Assembly (NCBI GenBank): GCA_036268615.1
Contig: DATATV010000155.1
Location: 1-64,000, forward strand
Direction of reading: 5' to 3'
Source: DATATV01 sp036268615
Lineage (GTDB): Bacteria; Actinomycetota; Actinomycetes; Mycobacteriales; Pseudonocardiaceae
DNA: 64,000 nt
How positions within the stretch are numbered: the stretch's first letter is position 1; every line of letters starts with the position of its first letter. Both the position numbers and the translations under genes were made by a program. This document shows positions 43,070 to 52,007 of this stretch, piece by piece. The notes below the pieces were generated by a model that saw only the letters and a list, made by a program, of their open reading frames with translations, did no database searches and was not told the DNA's origin.

Positions 43070-43879
43070 ATGCCTGCCGCATTCCGTACCTACATCACCT
43101 CTGGCCGGCTGCCCGTCGAGGCCGCCCCGGGCCTGCACTGGCTGGGCGGCTGTTCGGACTCCGGGACCTGGCCCGGTCGGGAGGGAATCCGCCACACACA
43201 TGAGCACTGCTCAAGTTTCCTGGTGGTCGGCTCGGCGAAGACGGTGTTGATCGACACCGGCCACTTCGCCCTCTGGTATGCCGTCGAAGGGCAGTTGGAA
43301 CAAGCCCTGGGCGGCCGGCAGGTGGACTACATCCTGCCCTCGCACCAGGAGATCCCGCACGCCGGCAATCTTGGCCGGCTGATGGCGAAGTACCCGAACA
43401 GTGTGGCCATCGGCGACGTGCGCGACTATCACCTGTTCCACCCGGAGATCGACCGCGAACGGTTGGTCGTCATGCGCGACGGTGAGAGCGTGGATCTGGG
43501 CGACTCCGAGTTCGTGGTGCTCGACGCGGTGTGGAAGGACCTCACCGGAAGCATGTGGGGCTACGACACCCGGCTCAAGGCACTGTTCCCCGCCGATGGC
43601 CTTGGTTACGTGCACGACCACGAGCCGGCTGTCTGCGGGCTGCTCGCCGCGGATCTGCCCGAGGACTACCAGCCCTACGAGCAATGGCGGTTCGCGCTGC
43701 CGTTCATCGGGATGAAGTTCCAGAGCACGCTGCCCGGCGTGCGGCGTTACCGCGAGCTGCTGGAGAAGCACCCGGTGGAGATCATCTGCTCCGCGCACGG
43801 TGCTCCGATGACCACCGACATCGCTGAGTTCACCGAGATCATGCTTGGTGTGATAGCCGAGAACAGGTCGAGCATGTGA
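43070..43879 (+). CDS. Metallo-beta-lactamase-fold protein, copy 2
   Basis: A 269-residue paralogue of the protein at 26653 with an intact metal set: LPSHQEIPHAGN (H-x-E-x-x-H), RDYHLFHPEID, LFPADGLGYVHDHE and CSAHGAPM. The shared SGRLPVEAAPGLHWLGGCSDSG opening matches the APGVQWLGGCSAI of copy 1. Ribosome binding site GGAGGAG precedes the ATG. Its stop overlaps the GTG of the flavin dehydrogenase (GTGA). Function unknown beyond fold. Confidence 0.77.
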   Translation: MPAAFRTYITSGRLPVEAAPGLHWLGGCSDSGTWPGREGIRHTHEHCSSFLVVGSAKTVLIDTGHFALWYAVEGQLEQALGGRQVDYILPSHQEIPHAGNLGRLMAKYPNSVAIGDVRDYHLFHPEIDRERLVVMRDGESVDLGDSEFVVLDAVWKDLTGSMWGYDTRLKALFPADGLGYVHDHEPAVCGLLAADLPEDYQPYEQWRFALPFIGMKFQSTLPGVRRYRELLEKHPVEIICSAHGAPMTTDIAEFTEIMLGVIAENRSSM

Positions 43880-45477
43880 GCGCGCCACCGTCCACCCGGG
43901 ACTATGACGTGATCTGCGTTGGTGGCGGACTCGGCGGTCTGGCGGCGGCCGCGCTGGCCGTCCGGGTGGGGGCACGTTGCCTGGTGCTGGAGGCGACCGA
44001 CCTGCTCGGCGGGGTCGCGGTGTACAGCGGTGGTTCGGTCTGGATGCCGCTCAACCATCTACAGACTGCCGATCCGGCACTGTCGGACTCGCCGGAGCTG
44101 GTGGACCGCTACCTGAGCCACCTCGGCTGTGCCGGCGCCGAGGTCGACGAGGACCTGCGCGCGACCTACTTCGGCCGTGGCCCCGGCATCATCCGCGAGT
44201 ACGCCGACCTGGGCGTCAACTTCGCCCTGGCCGAGGCCGGCGACTACTACGCCGAAGCCCCCGGTGCCCAGGAGTTCGGCCGCACGCTGGAGGTCAGTGA
44301 GCGACTGGCCGCACTCGGTCCGCTCGCCGACCGGCTGCGTCGAACCCCTTACGACTGGGGCCAACCGGCCATCGGGCCCGACGACCCGCCGCGGGCCGAC
44401 GACCTGCTCACCCGTGGGTCCGGTCTGGTCGCGGCCTTCGCCCGACGTGCGTTCGGGCCTGGCGGCGCCGAGGTGGAGCTGCGCGCCCGGGTGTCCCGAC
44501 TGCTCGTCCGGGACGGTCGGGTGGGTGGCGTGCAGTGGGTCCGGGACGGCCGCCGATTCACCAGCCGTGGCGCGGCGGTGTTGTTGGCCACCAGCGGTTA
44601 TGGCTCGGCCCCGTGGGCCGCCCGGATGGAGGGTCTGGTCGACTATGCCGAGCAGGCACCGCCGGTCGCCTTCGGTGACGGGCTGCGGCTGGCCGGCGCG
44701 GTGGGCGCGGAGGTCACCCGTGCGGGCAATGGCTTCTTCAGCGTCGGATTCCCCTCTGCGCACGAGAAACACCCGGGCACCGACGTGCCACTGCACCTGC
44801 CGATGGTGGCCTCGCTGGCCTTTCCACACTGCCTGGTGGTGAACGCCGGCGGCGAACGGTTCGCTGACGAGAGCTTCTCCGGAACGTTCCAGTCCTGCCT
44901 GCGCGAGTACGATGACGAGGCCAAAGGATTCCGCAATCAGCCGTTCTTCTTCCTGTGCGACGATCAGTACCGGCGCAACGGTTACCGCATCCTCGGCCTG
45001 CGTCGGGACTGGCCGGACGCCGAGTTCACCCGGGCCGACTCGATCGGCGAACTGGCGCGGCGGCTGGGCATCGACGCCGATCGGGTGCGGCGCACGGTGG
45101 CCCGGTTCAACGAACTGGCCCGCTCCGGGGTGGACACCGACTTCGGTAGGGGCAAGCAGACCTTCATGCGGGCGATGAGCGATCCCCGGTACGCCAATCC
45201 GATGCTCGGCGAGCTGAGCACACCACCGTTCTGGGGGGTGCGGCTGGTTCCGGTCGGTGCCGGCCTGTGTTCGCACGGCCTGCGCATCGACCCGCAAGCC
45301 CGCGTGCTGAGCTGGTCGGGCGAACCGGTGGCCGGCCTGTACGCGACCGGTAACGCGGTGGCCTACACCGAGCTGCCCTACGGCTACCAGAACGGATTTG
45401 CCAACGGGCGCAACATTGTCTACGCCGGGTTGGCCGTCCGGCACGCTCTGTCATCGGCCTCGGTCGGTGCGTCGTGA
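43876..45477 (+). CDS. FAD-binding dehydrogenase (fumarate reductase/KstD-like)
   Basis: A 533-residue flavoprotein of the FAD_binding_2 family. The N-terminal YDVICVGGGLGGLAAAALAVRVGARCLVLEATDLLGGVAVYSGG holds the GxGxxG and the FAD-ribose Glu. A substrate-capping domain lies in the middle, and the C-terminal GLYATGNAVAYTELPYGYQNGFANGRNIVYAG closes the FAD site. Family members include 3-ketosteroid delta-1-dehydrogenases, fumarate reductases and urocanate reductases; a ring or alpha-beta dehydrogenation/reduction is likely. Translation is coupled at both ends, with the MBL gene before and the SDR gene after. Confidence 0.85.
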   Translation: MSAPPSTRDYDVICVGGGLGGLAAAALAVRVGARCLVLEATDLLGGVAVYSGGSVWMPLNHLQTADPALSDSPELVDRYLSHLGCAGAEVDEDLRATYFGRGPGIIREYADLGVNFALAEAGDYYAEAPGAQEFGRTLEVSERLAALGPLADRLRRTPYDWGQPAIGPDDPPRADDLLTRGSGLVAAFARRAFGPGGAEVELRARVSRLLVRDGRVGGVQWVRDGRRFTSRGAAVLLATSGYGSAPWAARMEGLVDYAEQAPPVAFGDGLRLAGAVGAEVTRAGNGFFSVGFPSAHEKHPGTDVPLHLPMVASLAFPHCLVVNAGGERFADESFSGTFQSCLREYDDEAKGFRNQPFFFLCDDQYRRNGYRILGLRRDWPDAEFTRADSIGELARRLGIDADRVRRTVARFNELARSGVDTDFGRGKQTFMRAMSDPRYANPMLGELSTPPFWGVRLVPVGAGLCSHGLRIDPQARVLSWSGEPVAGLYATGNAVAYTELPYGYQNGFANGRNIVYAGLAVRHALSSASVGAS

Positions 45478-46178
45478 GTCCGCGGGTCGCCATCGTCACC
45501 GGTGGTGCCGCCGGCATCGGCGCGGCCATTGTGGCCGGCCTGCGGGCCGACGGGGTGCGGGTGATCGCCGGCGACCTGTCCGGCGATCCGGCCGACCCGG
45601 TGGTGCCCGCGCTGGACGTCACCGATCCCCGATCGCGCGGCACCTTCCTGGACTGGGTGCACGGCCGCTTCGGGCGCATCGACATTCTGGTGAACAACGC
45701 CGGGATCAACAACCGCCGCACCGCCCTGGACAGTGACTGGTCGGACTGGCAGCCGGTGCTGGCGGTCAATCTCGGTGGCACGCTGGAGATGTCCCGCGGG
45801 TGTTTCCCGTATCTCGATGTGTCCGGAACGGGCTGCATCGTCAACCTGGCTTCCAGCGGGGGACATGTCGCGATCGCCGGTTCGGCCGCCTACGGGGTCA
45901 GCAAGGCCGCGGCCCTGCACCTGACCAGGATTCTGGCGGTCGAGTGGGCACCACGTATTCGGGTCAACTCGGTGTCGCCCACCCTGGTCCGTACCGCGAT
46001 GACCGCTGACGTGCTCGACGACGAGCGATACCTGGCCGACAAGCTGGCGTCGATCCCACTGGGACGGACACCCGATCCGGCCGATGTCGCGGCCACGGTC
46101 CGTTTCCTGTGCGGTGCCGGTGCAGCGCACATCACCGCACAGGACATCGCGGTGGACGGCGGGGTGACTGCCCGGTGA
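45474..46178 (+). CDS. SDR family oxidoreductase
   Basis: A 234-residue SDR: VAIVTGGAAGIGAAIVAGLRADG with TGxxxGIG at residue 9, DVTDP, VNNAGINNR, Ser in IVNLASSGGHVA, AYGVSKAAALHL (Tyr/Lys catalytic pair near 145-149), VSPTLVRTAM and a C-terminal DGGVTAR. It acts on a hydroxy/oxo intermediate with NAD(P). GTG 45474 overlaps the flavin dehydrogenase stop. It is last of the unit that starts at 38679. The region from 46179 to 46401 that follows has no gene and carries box C. Confidence 0.85.
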   Translation: MSPRVAIVTGGAAGIGAAIVAGLRADGVRVIAGDLSGDPADPVVPALDVTDPRSRGTFLDWVHGRFGRIDILVNNAGINNRRTALDSDWSDWQPVLAVNLGGTLEMSRGCFPYLDVSGTGCIVNLASSGGHVAIAGSAAYGVSKAAALHLTRILAVEWAPRIRVNSVSPTLVRTAMTADVLDDERYLADKLASIPLGRTPDPADVAATVRFLCGAGAAHITAQDIAVDGGVTAR

Positions 46179-46401
46179 GATACGAACACAACTCCGTTTT
46201 GTTTCCGGGGGCGCTCAACCGGTCGGCAACTGTCACAGCTTTGTTTCCGATCGCTGCGAATCGGCCGTGGTCACCCGAAATTGGCCGATTTTCGAGGTTC
46301 CCGCTGCTTGACGCCCCCGCCGAGGCTGATTACATTTCGTGGAACACCGTAATCCATCGTGGAACGCGACTCGACACGACAGCACGCGGAGGTGGAACCC
46401 G
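46179..46401. other. Promoter region of the importer unit
   Basis: 223 bases without a gene. Box C (46339-46365) is the only recognisable element; the stretch around 46190-46270 is lower in GC than its neighbours, as promoter regions here tend to be. Confidence 0.35.
46339..46365 (+). promoter_or_regulatory. Catabolic regulon box C (IclR-type, inferred)
   Basis: Two exact GTGGAAC boxes at 46339 and 46359, distance 20. The centre lacks the GTTTC seen in boxes A, B and E. It ends 36 bp before the importer permease start. Confidence 0.65.
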
Positions 46402-47493
46402 GTGACTGCCACATCACTGAACACGGCGGTTGAGGACACCGCGACACCCCGGCCCGGCACGCGCGCGCCACGCGGCAGCCGGCACACGTTGATCCGGATG
46501 ATCGCGCTGCGAATCGTGGCGCTGCCGGTGCTGCTGTTCATCGTCGCGACGCTCACCTTCTTCCTGGTGCATGCGCTGCCCGGCGACCCGGCCCGGGACA
46601 TCGCCGGCGCCTACGCCACCCCGGCGGTGCTGCAACAGATTCGGCAGCAACTGGGCATCGCGGCGCCGCTGGGCACCCAGTACACGACCTTCCTCGACCA
46701 ACTGATGCACGGCAGCCTCGGCACCTCGTACACCTCGCACGACCCGGTCACCACCGATATCGCCACCCGGATCATGCCGACCGTCGAGCTCGCCATCGCC
46801 GCGGTGCTGTTCGCGGTGGTGTGGGGCCTGCTTTTGGGCTTCATCGGCGCGTGGTGGGCCAACCGCCGGCCGGACTCGGTGGTGCGCGGTGTCGTCAGCA
46901 TCGAGCAGGCCATTCCCGACTTCGTCGCCGGCCTGGTGCTCATCTTCCTGCTGACCTTCAAGACCGGTGTGTTGCCACAGCCCACGGGACAACTCGGACT
47001 GCTGGACACCAGCCCGCCGTCAGTGACCCACGCAGCGCTCATCGACGCGCTGCTGGCCGGCCAGTGGCCGGTCGCCTGGCAGGCGTTCCTGCATCTGGTG
47101 CTGCCCGCGATCAGTCTCGGCTTCGTCATCGCGGCCGCGTTCGCCCGGCTGGGCCGCAGCACGATGAAATCCGCCCTGGAGGGTCCGCAGATCGAGTTCG
47201 CCCGTGCCTGCGGACTGCGTCGCCGGCAGATCCTCTACTACGCCAGCACGGTCGCCCGCACCCCGTTGATCACCCTGCTGGCTATGGTCGGCGGCGCGAT
47301 TCTGGGCGGTACCGCGATCGTGGAGAACGTGTTCAGCTGGGGTGGGCTGGCGTCCTGGGGCGTCGACTCGATCACCCACAAGGATGTTCCGGCGGTGCTC
47401 GGGTTCGTGTTGGTCACCGGCGCGATCACCATCGTGGCCTTCCTGATCCTGGACATCGTCGTACTCCTGCTGGACCCCCGGGTGCGCCGATGA
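46402..47493 (+). CDS. DppB-type ABC transporter permease
   Basis: A 363-residue inner-membrane permease of the oligopeptide/nickel class. A long cytosolic N-terminus leads to LIRMIALRIVALPVLLFIVATLTFFLVHALPGDPAR, the typical first helix and G-D-P motif, then five more helices. The EAA-like loop is FARACGLRRRQILYYASTVARTPLITLLA near residue 275. It starts at GTG 46402 after GGAGGTGG. It overlaps dppC by four bases (ATGA). First gene of the importer unit under box C. Confidence 0.9.
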   Translation: MTATSLNTAVEDTATPRPGTRAPRGSRHTLIRMIALRIVALPVLLFIVATLTFFLVHALPGDPARDIAGAYATPAVLQQIRQQLGIAAPLGTQYTTFLDQLMHGSLGTSYTSHDPVTTDIATRIMPTVELAIAAVLFAVVWGLLLGFIGAWWANRRPDSVVRGVVSIEQAIPDFVAGLVLIFLLTFKTGVLPQPTGQLGLLDTSPPSVTHAALIDALLAGQWPVAWQAFLHLVLPAISLGFVIAAAFARLGRSTMKSALEGPQIEFARACGLRRRQILYYASTVARTPLITLLAMVGGAILGGTAIVENVFSWGGLASWGVDSITHKDVPAVLGFVLVTGAITIVAFLILDIVVLLLDPRVRR

Positions 47494-48419
47494 GCACCCG
47501 GGCCGAGCCTGACCAGAAGGGCGCAGACGTGTCCACCACCGTGCCGGCGAATGTCGAGCCCGCCGTGAGCCCACGCAAGCTGCCCCGGGTCCGCCGGCGC
47601 GCTGGCAAGAAGCGGCCGCGCACCCGGGTGGCCGTCGGCGGCAGCTTTCTGCTGCTGCTGATCCTCGCGTCCCTGGTGGCGCCATTGCCCTACAGCCCGA
47701 CCGTGCCCGACCCGACCGCCGTGCAGCAGGCACCCGGCGGGCGGCACTGGTTCGGCACCGACCAGATCGGCCTGGACATCTTCTCCCGCACCCTGTCCGC
47801 GGCACACGTGGACCTGTTGCTCGCCCTGGCCGGCGCGCTCGCCGCGATGATCGTGGGCAGCGCGCTGGGTATCCTGGCCAGTCGACGAGGGGTGCTGTCC
47901 GAGGGCTTCATGCGGGTGGTCGACCTGTTCCAGGCATTCCCACTGCTGGTCGTCATCCTGACCATCGTGTCGCTCACCGGCGGCGGCACACTGGTGTTGA
48001 TCCTGACAATCGCGATCGTCAGTGTGCCCGGCTTCATCAGGCTGGTACGGGCCGAGGCGCTCAGCGTGCGGGAGTCCCGCTACATCGAGTACGCCGAGAT
48101 CATCGGCGCGTCCCGCTGGCGGGTGATCATGCGACACATCCTGCCCAACGTCAGCGGAGTGGTGATCGCGCAGCTCTCGCTGGCGGCGGCCGCCGCGGTG
48201 AGTGTGTTGGCCGCGATGAGCTACCTCGGTCAGGGTGTCGAACCGCCGACGGCGAGTTGGGGATCGATGATCGAGTCGGGCTCGGCCGGGATCGGCACCG
48301 GCCAGTGGTGGCCGGTGGTCTTCCCGGCAGCCGCGCTCGCGCTGTCCATCGTGGCGTTGAATCTGGTCGCCGACGGGATCGACGCGGTGCTCAGCAGGGG
48401 AGTGACCAATGACCGCTGA
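47490..48419 (+). CDS. DppC-type ABC transporter permease
   Basis: A 309-residue second permease with a charged cytosolic N-terminus, a first helix VAVGGSFLLLLILASLVAPLPYSP and the family motif HWFGTDQIGLDIFSRTLSAAHVDL. Five further helices follow, and the EAA loop is YIEYAEIIGASRWRVIMRHILPNVSGVV near residue 200. Pairs with the upstream DppB-type protein to form the channel. The next gene starts 11 bp before this one ends. Confidence 0.92.
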   Translation: MSTRAEPDQKGADVSTTVPANVEPAVSPRKLPRVRRRAGKKRPRTRVAVGGSFLLLLILASLVAPLPYSPTVPDPTAVQQAPGGRHWFGTDQIGLDIFSRTLSAAHVDLLLALAGALAAMIVGSALGILASRRGVLSEGFMRVVDLFQAFPLLVVILTIVSLTGGGTLVLILTIAIVSVPGFIRLVRAEALSVRESRYIEYAEIIGASRWRVIMRHILPNVSGVVIAQLSLAAAAAVSVLAAMSYLGQGVEPPTASWGSMIESGSAGIGTGQWWPVVFPAAALALSIVALNLVADGIDAVLSRGVTNDR

Positions 48420-49233
48420 GCCGCCGGCCACCGAGCCGGTGATCACCGAGAGTCCGGTGCTGAGCCTGGCCGGCGTCGACGTGCACATCGACGACCTGCA
48501 ACTGTTGCACGGCGTCAGCGTGCGGGTCGGGGCGGGTGAGACGGTCGGCATCGTCGGGGAGACCGGCTCGGGCAAATCGATGACCCTGCGCGCGGTGATG
48601 GGTCTGCTGCCGCCGCGTGGCCATGTCTCCGCCGGCACCATCGAACTGGCCGGTGAGCCGCTGCTGGGCCGCTCCCGGGAGCAGCTGCGGCGGCTGTGCG
48701 GCAAGCGGATGAGCATGATCCCGCAGCAGCCGCTCGCCGCTCTCAACCCGATCCTGAGTATCGAGCGCCAGTTCCGCTCCATCGCCAAGGCCCACGGCCG
48801 GCAACGCCGGACGCAGACCAGGGTCCGGGCCGCCGAACTGTTGGCGCACGTGGGCATCGTGGACCCGGCCCGAGTGCTGGGCAGCCACGTGGGCGAGCTG
48901 AGCGGCGGCCTGGCCCAGCGGGTCGCGATAGCGATGGCGCTGTACTGGGAACCCCAGTTGCTGCTTGCCGACGAGCCGACCACCGCGCTGGACGTGACCA
49001 TCCAGCGGGAGATCCTCGACCTGCTCGCCACGCTGGCGGCCGAGCAGCGGCGGGGCATGCTGCTGGTCACCCACGACCTGGGGGTGGTGGCCAACTACTG
49101 CCACTCGATGGTCGTGATGAAAAGCGGTCGGATCGTTGAGACGGGTCGCACCGCCGAGGTGCTGGCCGCGCCGAAGGCGGACTACACCCGGCTGTTGTTG
49201 TCCGCCGGGGCGATCGAGAGGGGAGCGGCATGA
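48409..49233 (+). CDS. DppD-type ABC transporter ATP-binding protein
   Basis: A 274-residue ATPase. Walker A GETGSGKSMT near residue 49, Q-loop MIPQQPLAALNP, signature ELSGGLAQRVAIAMAL near 165 and Walker B LLLADEPTTALD with the catalytic Glu. The signature LSGGL differs slightly from LSGGQ but is tolerated. It powers the Dpp-type importer with the DppF-type subunit, whose start overlaps by four bases. Slightly shorter than usual; the C-terminal oligopeptide-type extension is minimal. Confidence 0.92.
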   Translation: MTAEPPATEPVITESPVLSLAGVDVHIDDLQLLHGVSVRVGAGETVGIVGETGSGKSMTLRAVMGLLPPRGHVSAGTIELAGEPLLGRSREQLRRLCGKRMSMIPQQPLAALNPILSIERQFRSIAKAHGRQRRTQTRVRAAELLAHVGIVDPARVLGSHVGELSGGLAQRVAIAMALYWEPQLLLADEPTTALDVTIQREILDLLATLAAEQRRGMLLVTHDLGVVANYCHSMVVMKSGRIVETGRTAEVLAAPKADYTRLLLSAGAIERGAA

Positions 49234-50255
49234 GCGAGGCGACCATGCGGCTCGACCACGTGACGAAAACCTTCCGGGTGCGCGGCCGCAGCGTCCGAGC
49301 GGTCCAGGACGTGAGCCTGACCATCGCGCGGGGGGAGACCTTGGGGCTGATCGGCGAGAGCGGTTCGGGCAAGTCCACCCTCGGCCGGATCGCCATGGGC
49401 CTGACCGCGCCGGACGACGGCGCCGCCCTGTTCGAGGACCGGCCGTGGACCCGGTCGGCCGCCGACCGCCCGCGCCGCAAGGACCTGTCGATCGTCTTCC
49501 AGGACCCTGGGCAGGCGCTGGACCCGCGGATGACGGTCGGCCAGTCGGTGCTGGAGCCCATCCAGGTACACCGTCGGGAATGGAGTCGCCGGCAGCAGGA
49601 GGAGCGGGCCCGTGCCGCGCTGCGCCAGGCCAGTATCACCGACGACCTGTGGCAGCGCTTTCCCAACCAACTCAGCGGCGGCCAACAGCAGCGGGTGAGC
49701 ATCGCCCGCGCGGTGGCCACCGAACCCCGGTTCATCGTGCTCGACGAGCCGACCGCCTCACTGGACGCGTCGGTGCGCCACGAACTGTTGGCCACCCTCG
49801 CTGCCATCCAGGCCGCCTCGGGCGTGTCCTATTTGCTGATCTCCCATGACATGGAGACCATCGCGGTGATGGCCCACCGGGTGGCCGTGCTCTACCGGGG
49901 AATGATTGTGGAGGAGGGGCCGACCGCTCGCGTCCTTGAACAGCCACGGCATCCCTATACCCGTTCACTGATCAGTGCCGTGCTGACCACCACCGTGGCC
50001 CCCAGTTCGGCCTGGCTGCGGCTGCGCGGCACCCCGACGCTGGACTCGGCCGACGAGGGTTGTGTGCTGCACGGGCGCTGTCCGTTCCAACACGACGACT
50101 GCCGAACCGGTCGGGTGGCCATGCGGGAACTCGGCGACGACCACCGCACCGCGTGTTTACGGCTCGACCACATCGACCGCGTCAACAGTTCCGCCGGCGA
50201 CGTCGCCGACGCGGAGGAGGGCACCCAGGCGCCGACCGGCGCGACCCGATCCTGA
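49230..50255 (+). CDS. DppF-type ABC transporter ATP-binding protein
   Basis: A 341-residue ATPase. Walker A GESGSGKSTLGR near residue 48, Q-loop VFQDPGQALDPRMTV, signature QLSGGQQQRVSIARAV and Walker B FIVLDEPTASLD. The C-terminal oligopeptide-type extension contains the four-Cys-like segment GCVLHGRCPFQHDDC, which in this family often binds a metal cluster. It completes the importer. The binding lipoprotein gene starts 126 bp downstream. Confidence 0.93.
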   Translation: MSEATMRLDHVTKTFRVRGRSVRAVQDVSLTIARGETLGLIGESGSGKSTLGRIAMGLTAPDDGAALFEDRPWTRSAADRPRRKDLSIVFQDPGQALDPRMTVGQSVLEPIQVHRREWSRRQQEERARAALRQASITDDLWQRFPNQLSGGQQQRVSIARAVATEPRFIVLDEPTASLDASVRHELLATLAAIQAASGVSYLLISHDMETIAVMAHRVAVLYRGMIVEEGPTARVLEQPRHPYTRSLISAVLTTTVAPSSAWLRLRGTPTLDSADEGCVLHGRCPFQHDDCRTGRVAMRELGDDHRTACLRLDHIDRVNSSAGDVADAEEGTQAPTGATRS

Positions 50256-50381
50256 GCACCGGATCCACTGGACTTCCGCCCGCACCACACCTTCCGTGCG
50301 TTCGCTCGACCTCATTTCCACGGGCGCCCGCCCGGGTACCGCTGCTACGACCGTTGTGGTCGCGCAGGACAGGAGAAGATC

Positions 50382-52007
50382 GTGACGAGACATCCCCGCA
50401 TCAGCAGGTGGCCGCTGGCCACCCTGATGCTCTGCGTGGCCTGCCTTGCGGCCGCCGCGTGTTCCTCGGGCAGCAGCTCGTCGGGCGGCAGCGGTGGCGA
50501 AGTCTACAGCTACGCCATCCCCGGCGAGGTGTCCAGTTTGGACACATCCAACATCTCCGGCATCAGTGCGGCCTATGTGGACGGCCCGCGCGAGTCGACC
50601 CTGTTGGAGTACAAGGTGCCGGCCAGTGGCTGCACGGGCAATGTCACCAGCGCTGACCTGGTCCCGACCCGGCTGACCAAGAGTTTCAGCTCGCTGGACG
50701 GCGGCAAGAAGATCCACTTCGTGCTGAACCAGGGAGTGAAGAGTCAAACCGGTAACGAGCTGACTTCGGCCGACGTGCAGTGGAGTTTCCAGCGCATCAC
50801 CGCGATCAGCGCGGTGGCCGGCTATCTGCTGTACAACATCGGCGGCTTCGACAAGAACAACCTGGTCACGGTCGACAGCAAGTACGAGTTCGACCTCAAC
50901 CTGACCGCGCCGAACGCCCTGTCCGAGCAGGTGCTCGGGCTGTATTTCGAGGAAATCCTCGATTCGACCGAGATGAAGAAGCACGCCACCCCGACCGATC
51001 CGTGGGCCAAGACCTGGCTGAACACGCACGTGGCGAATTTCGGCCCGTGGGCACTGAGTTCCTTCACCCCCAACCAGAGCGTGACCTACGTGCGCAACCC
51101 GAACGCTCCCGGTGGTGGGAACATCAAGAAGGTCGTCATCACCACGGTCAGCGACGGCTCCGCGCGTACCCAGCTGATGCAGAAGGGCCAGGTCGACCGG
51201 GCCGAGTCGCTTTCCTTCGCGCAGTACAACACGCTGTCCTCGGGCAGCACGAAGGTGAACAAGTGCGTCTCGGCCAACCGGGACTTCCTCGGCCTGAATT
51301 TCAAGGACGCGCACTTCAGCAACGTGGACGTGCGTACGGCGGTCTCGATGGCCATCGACCGCTCGCAGCTGGTGCAGACCGTCTACTCCGGCTACGGTGA
51401 CGGTTCCACCGCGGGCGTGTCCAGCGCGTTCAAGCCGACGGCCGGCACCAGCAGCTACAAGTACGATCCGACGCGGGCCAAGCAGTTGTTGGCGCAGGCC
51501 GGTTATCCCAACGGATTCGCCTTCACCCTGACCTACTCGCCGAGCTACCCCGGTCCCTACGCCGAGGCCCTCGCGGTCTACCTCAAGACCCAGCTCGCCA
51601 AGGTCGGGTTGACGGTCAACTTGCAGTCGGTGGCCAGTGCGACGGACTTCAACTCCGATCTGGGCGCCAAGAACCTCACCGCGTTCATCGCGCCCGAGGC
51701 GCCTCTGCTGCCCGACCCCGGGTACTCCTGGGCGATCGAGAACGCCGCGTCCAGCAGCCAGGACTTCAACAACATCAACCTGCCGCAGACCGACGCACTG
51801 GCTCTGCAGATCCAGCACGAGGACCCGTCGACGGCCGCCTGGAGCACGGACATGAACGAGCTGTCCACGCAGATCAACCAACAGGTGCCGGTCGTCTACC
51901 TGGCCGACCTCACCGCGCCGATCGCGGTCCGCACGTGCGCCGACAAGGTGGCGTCCTCGGCCTACATCATCTATCCCTACCTCGACAAACCGTCGATCAG
52001 CTGTTGA
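50382..52007 (+). CDS. ABC transporter substrate-binding lipoprotein, family 5 (second copy)
   Basis: A 541-residue SBP_bac_5 protein with signal LATLMLCVACLAAAACSSGS (lipobox Cys near residue 27) and a Ser/Gly linker. Blocks match the protein at 24126: LTSADVQWSFQRITAI, DPWAKTWLNTHVANFGPW, NVDVRTAVSMAIDRSQLV, AKQLLAQAGYPNGFAFTL. The two paralogues share the rare text ADVQWS and DPWAKTWL, and both have Cys in the KCVSANRDFLGLN / TCKSANRDLLGLN region. GTG 50382 follows AGGAGA. Captures the substrate outside for the DppBCDF-like core. Confidence 0.92.
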   Translation: MTRHPRISRWPLATLMLCVACLAAAACSSGSSSSGGSGGEVYSYAIPGEVSSLDTSNISGISAAYVDGPRESTLLEYKVPASGCTGNVTSADLVPTRLTKSFSSLDGGKKIHFVLNQGVKSQTGNELTSADVQWSFQRITAISAVAGYLLYNIGGFDKNNLVTVDSKYEFDLNLTAPNALSEQVLGLYFEEILDSTEMKKHATPTDPWAKTWLNTHVANFGPWALSSFTPNQSVTYVRNPNAPGGGNIKKVVITTVSDGSARTQLMQKGQVDRAESLSFAQYNTLSSGSTKVNKCVSANRDFLGLNFKDAHFSNVDVRTAVSMAIDRSQLVQTVYSGYGDGSTAGVSSAFKPTAGTSSYKYDPTRAKQLLAQAGYPNGFAFTLTYSPSYPGPYAEALAVYLKTQLAKVGLTVNLQSVASATDFNSDLGAKNLTAFIAPEAPLLPDPGYSWAIENAASSSQDFNNINLPQTDALALQIQHEDPSTAAWSTDMNELSTQINQQVPVVYLADLTAPIAVRTCADKVASSAYIIYPYLDKPSISC

